The position numbers and the translations under genes are program-made. Positions 25,801 to 35,855 of a stretch of DNA of 64,000 nt are shown in pieces. Position 1 is the first letter of the stretch. Each line of letters opens with the position of its first letter. The DNA lies in the IMG/VR virus record IMGVR_UViG_3300042908_000680, positions 62,001-126,000 of that record. One strand, given 5' to 3'. Under the pieces are notes generated by a model, which saw only the letters and a program-made list of their open reading frames with translations, was not told the origin of the DNA and ran no database searches. The stretch comes from a virus.

Positions 25801-28800
25801 ATACTATCAAATCAAACAACAGCATCAAATGTCTTTTCTTCTCATAGAATGCATTTTAATAGCCTATCTTCCAAAAATATAAGATCAAATCAATACACTT
25901 ATGTTGATGATGACATTTCGCTATGGCATCTTGGAGATTTCAAAGTATGTCAATTTTCTCCAGACTTTGATTTTTTTACTCAAAGGCATGGAATAGATTT
26001 TTTAAGTTTTGACTTAAAACATCATGGTTCTGGATATAGTCAAGCTACTAATTTACCATTACCATCTAATATTAATATTTCTGGTGTAGCATATCACACT
26101 CAACTAGAAAATGATTTTTTAAGATTCAATCTATCTAATATTCCCACCATTGATAAAGATAGATTTTATGCCGTTGCCCCTAGAATATCTAAAACATTAC
26201 CAAGGGGTTATAAATTTAATCAAGATGCCATTTATGTTGATACTATTGTAGAGCATGAAACAAATGATAGTATGATATGGTCAAACGGAAAGATCGGCCC
26301 CAAGCTAATTGTTAGTTTATACGCTAAGACTCAAGACAGTGCCGACAGACCAAGCAAATCATTTGGTTTAATAAATAGGTCAACTCATTATCTAGAACCA
26401 TCTGGATGTATACGAAAACTTACTAGTAAATTTTCTTTTGAAGATTTATTAGATGACTCAGAACCTTGGGCTTTATTTGATAAAGAATCATACCTCAAAG
26501 AATTTAAAGAAAAATATTTTTCTCAAGATATAGATGATATGTTCTTGCAATATGATTTAGTATATCCATCTGGAAGACCATTCTCCTCACTAATTAAATT
26601 GCATAGTTCAAATGTTCGACTAGATGATGCTATATATATTAGCGAAAAATCAAATAGTCAGCTAAATCTAATTACAAGTGGACAAAAATATCAACTTGCA
26701 AATCTAAACTTATTTGCTCCAGAAAATGGTCCAATAATTAATTCTTATGCTAATCTTTTTGTAAGTGGAGTTGGTCCATCTAGACAACAGGTAAGTTTTT
26801 ATATTAATAGCAGTGGTTATCCATGCGATAGCCCATATTTAAATATGTATACTTTTACTGTTGGCTCTGCTACTACAGAAGATCAAGTTTTTGGTGGTAT
26901 GTTTGGCTCATCTCCAGTAAAGGGGTTAGGATTATCTGTTAGTGGTCAATTTATGACAGAAACTAGTATGCCCTTATTTACATATGGATCTGGATACTAT
27001 TCTGAATCATATGTTAATTTAAGTACTCTAGTAGAAGATGATATCGTTAAAAATGAATATATAAACTTGGCTATTCGTGGAATATCTAAGTCTCAAGATT
27101 TTTACCCATATTCTAGTATGCCATTATATGTCTATGGACAAGAATTCTCAACTGAAATAAATAATTACGCCCCGTTATTCGTGTTGAGCGATGATCTTAG
27201 TAGAGTTGTAGATTCTGGATCTCTAAACTTACATACTTTAAATTATCCAATATCTGATTCTCTCGCCAATAGCAGTGCCTCTATTAGATGGACCAATAAC
27301 AATGTTGGTAAAAACATAACAGTTCAAGATAACAGCTATGCTTATGTTGATTCAGATGATAACATTCGCGGCGTTGATTTATTATGTTATGGAACTTGCT
27401 CATCTAATAATAGATGTTCAGAAGCAGTAGTAGATATTCACGGGGTTAAGTGGTATGAACCAGAAGTTTGTGTTGACGGAGGAATATTCCGAGCCAAGTC
27501 TACATATACAAATCTAACATATCCAAGCGGATCATTCAGACACACCATTAGCCAAAATGAAGCAACAAATATACTCACAGAAAATTTATTTGTACTTTCT
27601 ACTGAAAATAATGATTTCATGTCTACGGAGTCATCTCTAAATTCAGTTGTTTATGATATTATGCCATATAGTGGTCATTTCTATGGCATTAGAAAATATA
27701 CTGGATTGGCCCCCAATCTTCCATATGCCATTAATATAACTGGCAAGTCGGGATCAACAGATGCTATAGACATACCAACAGAAATTGTTGAAGTAGAATA
27801 TAATAAAAATGAAACTAATCTAACATCAACAGATTATAGTGGATTTAGGTTACTATCTAGTGGCACTAAAACTGCTGGAGATGAGTTTGGAAAATCTATT
27901 GCGTCTAAAGATAATTTATTAGCGATAGGATCACCAAAAAGATCAATAGTATATAATAGTGGCGTTGGGTCAAATCTAACACTACAAGAGGCTGGGACCG
28001 TATTCGTATATAGAAGACAAGAAAGACCTAGTGGATATAATTGGCCTTTAGATAATTATAAGTCTCCTTGGATACTGGAAACCGCCCTAACATTACCATC
28101 TGGTATGCTAAAGGATTACTATACTCAATCAGAACTAGATCTTGGTTTACCATATAACTTAAGACCAATCCAAACAAGCTGGTTTGTTGGTCAAGAAGGA
28201 AGACAATTTGGACACTCGCTAGACATTTCCGTAAATAAAAATGAAAAATCATTAGGTGAGAGTTCTCGTCAAATAATTGTTGTTGGTGGCCCAAGTGCTA
28301 AATGGACTCCTAGAGTATTTGATAATACTCCACCATCCGATGTCAATATTGGATTAATAGTTTTTACTGACGAGTTTACTCCTAGAATTCCAGCACCACT
28401 TCCTAATCAGCCCTTTAGAACTATAGGGTATGAAGAAGTTCTTGAATCTATAAAAGACAAAGACATAATATTTAATTATTTTGGTAATCCAAGAATCAAA
28501 TTTAATGTTAAACTAATGATTTGCCAGCCTATCGCAGATAGTCCAGATATTGTTTCGCCAAGTTTTCCAGATAAACCAGATTTTATGGTTTTAAATTCTA
28601 TAGGTAGAAATTCTGGATATAAACCAAATGCTGCAAAAACAGAGGCCATTGTCAGTGGTATTAAAGACGCTTTCTTTGAAGCGTTCCCATATGATAATAG
28701 TAAAATTCATAACAATATACCACCAATTATCGGTTTATATATAGATAACAGCAGTTCTTTGGGTAGAGAATCTTTAGAGCCAGCTATAGATGAATTTGTT

Positions 28801-31800
28801 AAGTTCTATAAAAAATATAGCTTTGACAATGGGCTTATAGATTTTAATAACGTAAGAGAGTCTGGACAAGTAATTGAATATATTCCAGACACTTACGATG
28901 CTGAAAATTGGGTTCAAATGTCAACGACAATACTTTCCGAAGTTTTAGATACTGGCAATCTAGTATCAAATAATCAAGTTAGATTTTTAACTGGTAGTGT
29001 TGGAACATTTAATACTAATCTTGGTCCTTTTAACATTCCTCCAGAGAGTGGTGGAAAAGCATATATTTTTGAAAAAGAAAGTGGTAATTGGAATCTTATA
29101 CAAGAAATCAAATCGCCCAATATCACCTATTCAAATCCAGACCGCTTTGGACATGCTGTTAGTATAAGCGATGACGGAGAATTGGTAGTAATTGGTTCTC
29201 CATACATAAATCAAGCTGTTACAATGTACGAGAGGAAAGAAGAAGAAAGAGATAGATTTTATTCTTCACTTTATAGTTGGGTAAAAACTAATCGTCCAGA
29301 TAAATACTCATCTGAAATATTAACATATGAAAACTCTTATGGTTTTTCTAAAGATCAGCAAGCTTTGTATTTATCTTTAGACAAAACTGACAAATTCAAA
29401 TCTAGGGTTGATCTTGGTATACAAGAGTATCAAAATATCTATACTTTTGATTATAGTAATATGCAATCAAATGGAAGTTGGTCATTCATTCCTAACGTTG
29501 TCGCACCAATCTCACGATTAGGTTATAGTATTGATGTTAACGAGGATGGCAGCGTTGTAGTCGCTAGCGCACCAACAGATAGTTTAAATTTGTATAATGA
29601 TGCTGATGTTTATTATGTAAATGGTAGTAGAGGAGGAAAAACATTCAGAACAGGATATATCGACCCATCTGGTGTTTTAACCGGCACAGTAAAACCAGCT
29701 TGGTCATCTAGTGTTAATGCTGGATCAATCCATGTATTTGAATCACGTAAGTATTATCCACATAATCAAGTAATAGAATATGGGCGGTTTGGAAACTTAC
29801 ATGAAATTGATAGCAATGATACTCCAGATTCTGGACATTTCCACTACTTAGCCGATATCTTTGAAGATAAAAACTTTATTAAGACAGAGTTTACTGATTC
29901 TAAGATTCCAAAAGAAGCCGGTTTGGCATTTATTATAACGCCTGCTGTTGATGCCTTAAGTACTAGTGACGAGGTTTATAACAATATTTATAACTGGTTA
30001 GCACTTGGAGATAGAAACTTAGTATTAGTAGCAAACGATCCAATTTGGGAAGGTAATGGGAAATATAAGAATTCAAATGATATTCTTAATAAATTACTTG
30101 AAAGACTTAATTCTCGCATGAGGGTTGTTCCAGCAAGAAGCAAATATGAATCACTACCAGAAGGATATTCAACATTTAATAATGTTATTCCATCTTTTAT
30201 ACCACAAGGTTCTACATCAACCTATGTTCAAAGAACTTCCCTGCGTGGTAGCGGTGTTGCTGATATTAAAGTTTATTATCCCGGTTATTACCAAGTTATG
30301 CCATGTCAAAAAGTTACAGATTGTAGTCCAGACCCCGTTAAAATACAAATACAATCACGCTGCGAAATGCCCTTAATGCATTACGGTGATTTAAGATCGC
30401 AGTGGAATGCGTTGTGCTGTACAAATGGTGGAACATTAATATATGGTATTAACTGGCCATTTACATTTGGATCATACAAACCCGCGTGTGGTGATACAGA
30501 ATTCCCAGACAATCCAATGGCTAATTTTGAGCCAATTCCATTATTAGCAGCAGCAGAAAAAGTAACTTATGATGTAAATTATCCAGCGGTTCCAGCAAGA
30601 TATCAAAACTTCCCTATTTACGAAACAGTATATACAAGTACACCATATTATGTATTTGGTAGCCCGGTTAGTCAGGCTACAAATTTTGTATGGGACTCTG
30701 GAAATACTCCATCTAATTTATCTCTAAATGCTAGTAGTAGCATAAGCGAAGGAAGATTCTATAAGCCCGAAGAAGGCTTATTACAAGCAAAGGGTATTTC
30801 TAAAATAAGTATAACACCATATACCACTAAAGAAATTGTATCGGACAAAAATTATTTCTGCGTTGAGCATTCATATGCAAAAACTACATCTAAAATTATA
30901 GTTCTTGCTGGCGTTGAAACAGAATCTAGAGCCGCATTGTACAGTGGCCAAGGTGATCAAAATGTTAAATTTTATACTAATTTAGTCTCTAAAAATCCAA
31001 CAATTAAGGGTTATTCTGATATTGCTCAACTTGGTGGCTGGACAGGACGAACAAGTTTCACTGATGGATATGCTAGTTCATTATTAAAAACTGTGTTTAG
31101 AAATGGAAATGAAGTAGTAGAAGACGTTGATACATCCTTCACATCAATAGATAGAATCTATCTTACCAATGTGTTTAATGTGGCTTGGGTTGCCAATATA
31201 ATTAGTCAGCCATCTCAATCCGAAATTAACGATATTAAAACTTGGCTATCTTATGGTGATAAAAAACTCATTATAACCTGTGGTAATGATATCAATAGTG
31301 TAAAGAATGCACAAGAATTATGTTCTAAGCTTGGAGTATATGTTGAGCCAGTTTTCCTACCATATTTGGATATGTACCCACAAATTAACTCTAGTTTTGA
31401 AATTAATGATATTCATCAAGCCGGTGGGAATTTTAGTAAAAATAAGATCGAATACTTCACTGCTGCAATACCTTTCTATCCACTCAAATTAACATCTAAT
31501 GGAATAGGAATAGCTTATTATTCTCAACCAATTTATGATGAAGTTCCAAAAACAAATACTAATATCTCTTGGGATATGAATGCTGGAGTGACCAAACTAT
31601 CTTTTCCAGTTATTCCTTGTTCTGGATACAAACTATTTATAACAACGTTATCTGAAACCTCAACAGAAATTGCGCCATTAGACATTGACATTGAAAATGC
31701 CACATATCTCCCTAATTTACCATGCCCCATCGATTATACTTCATCTCAGGTAAATGAGTTAAATGTTGATGGAGAACTAATTTCTTACAAGTTAATTGGA

Positions 31801-34050
31801 AGTGGCGTTCCAACAATTAGGTGCGAAGGAACTACAACTAAAACAATTGATTTACAAGCGAGCGACAATGGAGATGATATAAATATTTATGTTTCTTGTG
31901 CTATTCAGAGGTTTGCGCTTAATTCTGAGTTTATTCCAAAAACAACAAAATTGATAGGTATATCTGGAGTATTAATTCCAGTATATCAATCTAATACAGT
32001 GATTGGATCACAAATTCCAACAAATCAATTTGAAACAGTAATGATTTCTGAAGAACAGCCAGCATTTACAGAAACTGTTCAATTGATTAGACCAATAAGT
32101 ACAGATAATACTAAGTATTGTTCAGATAAGTGTTTAGCCGAAGGTCTTGGTGGTCAACTCATAGATGATGGTCCGGTCGTAGCAGCACAAGAAATAGAAA
32201 TACTATCACCATTTAACGTTGGCGTTGCTAGATCAAGAATTACTGTTATAACAGACTCTAGTATATTGCAGGGTAGATATGTAGCAGATGAAGGTGGAGT
32301 AATACCAGTAGACACTCTTACATTTATCAGAAGCCTATATCCAGAAACAAACTTCCCCTCTACAACATATGGTAGACAATTTAATAAATATAAGAAGTTG
32401 ATATCTCCAGAGCGAGGCAGTCCAAGTAAGTATTTTGGTCAAGGATCTTTAAGTGGCCTCAATGTCAATTTTGGAAATGCTGGTACAGTATCATTGTCAA
32501 ATATTAATCAATATGAATCACAATATGATCCTAAATATGTAACTCGTCCAGATATTCCTTGGAAGGACGAAGTGGATGAAAAGAAGATACTTGAAATTAA
32601 AAATCAATTTATCAGCGGATTCTTAGATAGTCAAATATATAGTGCATCTACAGCTAGATTTAGTGGTATTGTAGATGGTGTTATGTATTCTGATGCTACA
32701 ATTGCTGGTGGATTACCGCAGTTATTAAAAGATAAAGGTTATGACTATTTAGATTTAGACAAGTTGCCATCTGGATATCGTGGTGATCTATTTGGATACT
32801 CAGTATGCATAAGAGGAGAAAAAATTCTAGTTGGATCTCCATTCTCTGCTTTTGGTTCAGAAAGTATTACGCCTTGGTCGAGCGGTCTACAATTACATCT
32901 TGGATATGACGGTGGTGCTGGTTCAGTTTATATGTTTGAAAAACCAAGTGGAGATGCTTGGACATGCTCTAGAAAATTTAGACCACAATCATTAATGGGA
33001 CAACTAAGTGGAGTTAATACATTATCAGATCATTTTGGTCATTCTGTTGCTTTACAAAATGATACTATAGTTATCGGTTCTCCCAACCATGATTATGGAA
33101 ATTACTATAGTGTTGTATTTAATAGCGGCTCATTTGCACGAAAGAATTTTAATCCACAGTTCGATATTCCAACTTATACATCTAATGATTTAGGATATTC
33201 TGGAGTTAGAGCAACATTCAATACTGATGGTATTTATGGTAAGAATGCTGGCGCAATTTATGTTTATGAAAATAAGATTACTGATTGGGAAAACAAGAAA
33301 CAGGGATGGAAGCTGATAGAAAAGATTTTACCATCTCCAAAGGTTCCAAGTGGATCTCTGTCAATTTCTGAAAGATTTGGTAGCAACGTATATTTGTCTA
33401 GACCATATAGAAGTGATGCTGACTATACAATACTTGTTGGATGTTATACCGCTTCTGGTGACGGGACACTAAATATCGGTGCAGCATATTCTAAGGATAT
33501 AATGCTAAGAAAGCAGCGACCATCTCTTGCTAATTCCGGTACTTGGATAGATGCAAAAGTCTTTGGCGATAGATCGTCAGGTGATGATCATATAGTAAAC
33601 TTAAGATTTAGTAATAGTGGTAATAATATTCCATATTATGGTAGCGGTATAGTAGTTTCTAACTCAAATGGTGAAATTTTTATCGAAGTATCTGGACAAG
33701 ATCCGGCGACAAAGGGGTTCATATCTCATAGACCATATATTGAGTCTATTATCGGACAGTACCAGTATGGTCAAATTCTAGAAAATGGTATGATATTGTT
33801 CTGCGATGGTCAAAACCCAGCACCAAGCTCACAAATCAACCTATTTATAGATGTTGAAAATTCAGCTTATGTGTATAATACATTAGGATTGTACGGTAGC
33901 GTCATGACAGATGTGGTTTCTACCTCTCCATCTGGACTAAATCTATTTATAGAAAGTCCTTCTGGACTCACATCTTCTTTAAATCTATTTGCACCTAGCG
34001 GGATAGGAAGTCTTAACGACAATCTTAACTTACAAGTAAGAGGGAAATAA
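22831..34050 (+). CDS. Giant tail protein: LamG-like domain, NLF repeats and interrupted FG-GAP repeats
   Basis: This is a single 3739-residue frame. Residues about 770-1010 resemble a LamG/concanavalin-like lectin (SFGFALFIRFTPDQ). Residues about 1275-1500 and 3665-3739 hold repeated xLNLFxxG or xMPLYVYG units. Seven FG-GAP_2-type repeats (FGxSVxI..DxIVIGSP, often with a GAGSVYMFEKPSGDAW-like strand) start at residues 1686, 1793, 2106, 2230, 3321, 3402 and 3516, the number needed for a seven-bladed propeller. A roughly 230-residue alpha/beta insert with DNSSS (D1972) lies between repeats 2 and 3; a roughly 1000-residue insert lies between 4 and 5. It directly follows the tape measure, where distal tail and host-recognition proteins lie. 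The domain calls are by eye. Confidence 0.65.
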   Translation: MSSLLCNTNDKTRLGANSRLLATLSFNHGLSSRPSSIATIRLQEGVYRNLKTSFIGISKLLANENVNCSPKEDFSECGAGNIRGYTTANLGINSRISSSGKFKSSYTDKFAGYKPSFRAYEKLYPIQDLSFKSKITNTNINVYKVENNAPSPTNIYTSIDEGVFTGDYVQDGKTGSIISDESKSFALTFRIFASGDIQYKFRVAKPVSVAKLSYLAIRASAPFDNYIQKKPQQYKIYDIKFEDPSGNLIIQYEDMFIRGDTYYTTYLSKPLVNNLLLPTWDSKYPLMDAAGSYSITLNISYDCNTYPFTSNFDPGYEQTCIINSTNLSPNPFISLNMSALEIGNSGGVGILRDSYLNFYSKVRDKSEREKRTLLPTELLTYSFNNGIYPQASSVWRSTTNNINYDNTASSGASHLLNKIRNDLTGDYITVINSSPVSDSGRIVLKFNTKPDKEAYDNYIDGAFAFGGSKEFNDAKLVNYLDNDNFFDIESLELKVIAKKATGTPDYTIDVVGYSDDKLLNVTPAIGGFLQNSGALVFDTNSVPDISGYNYKTFGISDSSLSDQSEYFQKDASPNGDHYILNNAPLVNSTSFQEYIIPLDIYQNPYDLGYKKYSISSLFENLYLDICPIPSGASICSVKLVVYYKPANALAMHTLGSPVDKSAVRKSITLLPSSNENGTQVNTNVKLSGILTGLTTPEYIKSNYSRRWRGNDGRILSGGDFMPEAFDFSFNHKQAINPFLTSYIDFKNVDGDNILSSSGTVVGQADQYFNILSNFGWRYSSNQLFTLTPTPYKSISWRNNVFDAFDRAARISSDDRLIINTLNNDSFTNYGNISKSFGFALFIRFTPDQSSDSLINNNLIFSYENSTTWSMVFICENGILKLKIKNADNSVTTLSDTRSILEYQFPFSVLITYNDDNTYKFKLYTDNELFSLFNNLRAVSPPQTSLKLLSNPSLYIGYSSTYSGLSSLPMFLHEVGISNGRCNIAEYINENILSNQTTASNVFSSHRMHFNSLSSKNIRSNQYTYVDDDISLWHLGDFKVCQFSPDFDFFTQRHGIDFLSFDLKHHGSGYSQATNLPLPSNINISGVAYHTQLENDFLRFNLSNIPTIDKDRFYAVAPRISKTLPRGYKFNQDAIYVDTIVEHETNDSMIWSNGKIGPKLIVSLYAKTQDSADRPSKSFGLINRSTHYLEPSGCIRKLTSKFSFEDLLDDSEPWALFDKESYLKEFKEKYFSQDIDDMFLQYDLVYPSGRPFSSLIKLHSSNVRLDDAIYISEKSNSQLNLITSGQKYQLANLNLFAPENGPIINSYANLFVSGVGPSRQQVSFYINSSGYPCDSPYLNMYTFTVGSATTEDQVFGGMFGSSPVKGLGLSVSGQFMTETSMPLFTYGSGYYSESYVNLSTLVEDDIVKNEYINLAIRGISKSQDFYPYSSMPLYVYGQEFSTEINNYAPLFVLSDDLSRVVDSGSLNLHTLNYPISDSLANSSASIRWTNNNVGKNITVQDNSYAYVDSDDNIRGVDLLCYGTCSSNNRCSEAVVDIHGVKWYEPEVCVDGGIFRAKSTYTNLTYPSGSFRHTISQNEATNILTENLFVLSTENNDFMSTESSLNSVVYDIMPYSGHFYGIRKYTGLAPNLPYAINITGKSGSTDAIDIPTEIVEVEYNKNETNLTSTDYSGFRLLSSGTKTAGDEFGKSIASKDNLLAIGSPKRSIVYNSGVGSNLTLQEAGTVFVYRRQERPSGYNWPLDNYKSPWILETALTLPSGMLKDYYTQSELDLGLPYNLRPIQTSWFVGQEGRQFGHSLDISVNKNEKSLGESSRQIIVVGGPSAKWTPRVFDNTPPSDVNIGLIVFTDEFTPRIPAPLPNQPFRTIGYEEVLESIKDKDIIFNYFGNPRIKFNVKLMICQPIADSPDIVSPSFPDKPDFMVLNSIGRNSGYKPNAAKTEAIVSGIKDAFFEAFPYDNSKIHNNIPPIIGLYIDNSSSLGRESLEPAIDEFVKFYKKYSFDNGLIDFNNVRESGQVIEYIPDTYDAENWVQMSTTILSEVLDTGNLVSNNQVRFLTGSVGTFNTNLGPFNIPPESGGKAYIFEKESGNWNLIQEIKSPNITYSNPDRFGHAVSISDDGELVVIGSPYINQAVTMYERKEEERDRFYSSLYSWVKTNRPDKYSSEILTYENSYGFSKDQQALYLSLDKTDKFKSRVDLGIQEYQNIYTFDYSNMQSNGSWSFIPNVVAPISRLGYSIDVNEDGSVVVASAPTDSLNLYNDADVYYVNGSRGGKTFRTGYIDPSGVLTGTVKPAWSSSVNAGSIHVFESRKYYPHNQVIEYGRFGNLHEIDSNDTPDSGHFHYLADIFEDKNFIKTEFTDSKIPKEAGLAFIITPAVDALSTSDEVYNNIYNWLALGDRNLVLVANDPIWEGNGKYKNSNDILNKLLERLNSRMRVVPARSKYESLPEGYSTFNNVIPSFIPQGSTSTYVQRTSLRGSGVADIKVYYPGYYQVMPCQKVTDCSPDPVKIQIQSRCEMPLMHYGDLRSQWNALCCTNGGTLIYGINWPFTFGSYKPACGDTEFPDNPMANFEPIPLLAAAEKVTYDVNYPAVPARYQNFPIYETVYTSTPYYVFGSPVSQATNFVWDSGNTPSNLSLNASSSISEGRFYKPEEGLLQAKGISKISITPYTTKEIVSDKNYFCVEHSYAKTTSKIIVLAGVETESRAALYSGQGDQNVKFYTNLVSKNPTIKGYSDIAQLGGWTGRTSFTDGYASSLLKTVFRNGNEVVEDVDTSFTSIDRIYLTNVFNVAWVANIISQPSQSEINDIKTWLSYGDKKLIITCGNDINSVKNAQELCSKLGVYVEPVFLPYLDMYPQINSSFEINDIHQAGGNFSKNKIEYFTAAIPFYPLKLTSNGIGIAYYSQPIYDEVPKTNTNISWDMNAGVTKLSFPVIPCSGYKLFITTLSETSTEIAPLDIDIENATYLPNLPCPIDYTSSQVNELNVDGELISYKLIGSGVPTIRCEGTTTKTIDLQASDNGDDINIYVSCAIQRFALNSEFIPKTTKLIGISGVLIPVYQSNTVIGSQIPTNQFETVMISEEQPAFTETVQLIRPISTDNTKYCSDKCLAEGLGGQLIDDGPVVAAQEIEILSPFNVGVARSRITVITDSSILQGRYVADEGGVIPVDTLTFIRSLYPETNFPSTTYGRQFNKYKKLISPERGSPSKYFGQGSLSGLNVNFGNAGTVSLSNINQYESQYDPKYVTRPDIPWKDEVDEKKILEIKNQFISGFLDSQIYSASTARFSGIVDGVMYSDATIAGGLPQLLKDKGYDYLDLDKLPSGYRGDLFGYSVCIRGEKILVGSPFSAFGSESITPWSSGLQLHLGYDGGAGSVYMFEKPSGDAWTCSRKFRPQSLMGQLSGVNTLSDHFGHSVALQNDTIVIGSPNHDYGNYYSVVFNSGSFARKNFNPQFDIPTYTSNDLGYSGVRATFNTDGIYGKNAGAIYVYENKITDWENKKQGWKLIEKILPSPKVPSGSLSISERFGSNVYLSRPYRSDADYTILVGCYTASGDGTLNIGAAYSKDIMLRKQRPSLANSGTWIDAKVFGDRSSGDDHIVNLRFSNSGNNIPYYGSGIVVSNSNGEIFIEVSGQDPATKGFISHRPYIESIIGQYQYGQILENGMILFCDGQNPAPSSQINLFIDVENSAYVYNTLGLYGSVMTDVVSTSPSGLNLFIESPSGLTSSLNLFAPSGIGSLNDNLNLQVRGK

Positions 34051-35855
34051 TGCTATCTATTGAATATTCTCCGGGTAGTGCTGCAGTTTTAAGACCCACG
34101 CCATTTATTTCTATTACTCAAAATGCAATTAGAAATAAAACCGGTATGCTTGGTAGTTATTATGATATAACTCTTAATGGCACTATTTTGTCTGATGAAG
34201 GATCGCCTTTTTATACTAATGGTGCTTCCGTCACTCCTGATGGATTCAAATCTGATTATGCAAGACCAGCACATGAATCGGTAGGTATTGGTAACGCTAT
34301 GGCATCTATAGTCCATAAGCAAAATTTGATTAGAGAATTATTCAAAAAAGATGGTCAAAGATTTGAATTGTTACCAGTAAAGGTTGATGCTGATGTTTCA
34401 AACGATGGCACTGGCCCAGAAACACCAGTACTAATTTTTCATCCAACAGTTCAATCTATTAATTTTGAAGAAGGTTTGTACATAAATACTTGTAAGTATA
34501 CTATTAACTTAAGGGCAGAAGTACTCTTAGATAAAGCTAATAAAATTATTTCTGACGGATTAGTGAACTCTACTCATACCCCAACAGGAACTGATGGTCA
34601 ACCATATAGAAATAATGGGGGAGATAGATTAGACTTAGCTTCAGCATTAGCTGCCAGCGGTTTCATTGATGACTATAGCGAAAGCTGGTCTATTGATACT
34701 GAAGAAGGTAGGGGGACAACAGATTCAACTACTGCTTTACCAACATCTATTAGAACTTATAGACTAACAAGAAATATAAGTGCTACCGGAAGAACGATGT
34801 ATTACCCTAACGGTGGTGTTATTAAAAGAAAAGAAGCTTGGGAACAAGCTAAGAATTATATATATACAAGCGTTTTGAAAGATACTAATAATGTATCTAC
34901 TGATAACTCAACTGGATATGAACAATTCCCAGAGTATACTCTAGGACCATATTTTGGTAGTGGATATTTAAATATAGCAAAAGAAATTTGGGGTGGATAT
35001 AATCATCTGCGCACGGAATCTATAGATGTTACAGCCGGGACATTCACCCTAACAGATACATGGCAATTATCTAGTGGATCTGCTTATGAGGACTATAAAC
35101 TTTCAGTTTCTAAAACATCTGAAGATCCTTGGACTAAAGTTTCGGTAGATGGAACAATTAAAGGTTTATCTAGCCAATCTGCTGGTGGAACTTTGTATGG
35201 TGGATCTAATACAACCACTCCCATAGGTTTAGGTAATGGTAATATAAATACTCAGTATCAAAACGCTTTATATAAATTTAATCAATTAAGCAATAATGCT
35301 AATTATGGACCAACGTGCGCTTTTTACAAGCGTGCCAATTCTATAGTAAGTTCTAATTTGAGTCCAACCCCCATTTCAATATCTTTAAATAGTAATGAGT
35401 TCACTGGGGAAATAACTTATAATATTGAATATGACACAAGGCCAAAACCAAATGTAAGCGGTGTTTTATCTGAGTTTATAACTTGCAGTGATACATATCC
35501 CGGTGATTCATTTGCAGTTATACCGGTTATTGGTAGGCAGACCGGACCCGTATTACAATACATAGGCGGAAGAACAGAATATCAACGTAGTTTAAGTATA
35601 GAATTAACAATGGATCAATATTATGGATCGGGTGATGGCTCTTTGCAACAAAGGTATAGAAATTATGGTTCTTTATCTAAGCCAAGTTTAAATGAACCAT
35701 TCAGAAGCCAAATAAATGATGTGATAGGAGCTTATAGTCCTCTAAATGAAAATGGTATAAGAAAATATTTTATTAGCCCACCCACTGAAAGCTGGGATGC
35801 AAGATCTGGAAGATATTCTCTTCAAATTAATTGGACATACGAGTTAAACAGATGA
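34050..35855 (+). CDS. Virion structural protein, probable distal tail/baseplate
   Basis: This 601-residue protein starts in a TAATG overlap after AGAGGG. It is beta-rich, with PETPVLIFHPTVQSINFEEG near residues 128-147, TRNISATGRTMYYPNGG near 238-254 and IPVIGRQTGPVLQYIGGRT near 497-515. No catalytic motif is visible. Position between the giant tail protein and the hub-like protein suggests a baseplate or distal-tail ring component. I do not recognise a named family. Confidence 0.45.
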   Translation: MLSIEYSPGSAAVLRPTPFISITQNAIRNKTGMLGSYYDITLNGTILSDEGSPFYTNGASVTPDGFKSDYARPAHESVGIGNAMASIVHKQNLIRELFKKDGQRFELLPVKVDADVSNDGTGPETPVLIFHPTVQSINFEEGLYINTCKYTINLRAEVLLDKANKIISDGLVNSTHTPTGTDGQPYRNNGGDRLDLASALAASGFIDDYSESWSIDTEEGRGTTDSTTALPTSIRTYRLTRNISATGRTMYYPNGGVIKRKEAWEQAKNYIYTSVLKDTNNVSTDNSTGYEQFPEYTLGPYFGSGYLNIAKEIWGGYNHLRTESIDVTAGTFTLTDTWQLSSGSAYEDYKLSVSKTSEDPWTKVSVDGTIKGLSSQSAGGTLYGGSNTTTPIGLGNGNINTQYQNALYKFNQLSNNANYGPTCAFYKRANSIVSSNLSPTPISISLNSNEFTGEITYNIEYDTRPKPNVSGVLSEFITCSDTYPGDSFAVIPVIGRQTGPVLQYIGGRTEYQRSLSIELTMDQYYGSGDGSLQQRYRNYGSLSKPSLNEPFRSQINDVIGAYSPLNENGIRKYFISPPTESWDARSGRYSLQINWTYELNR

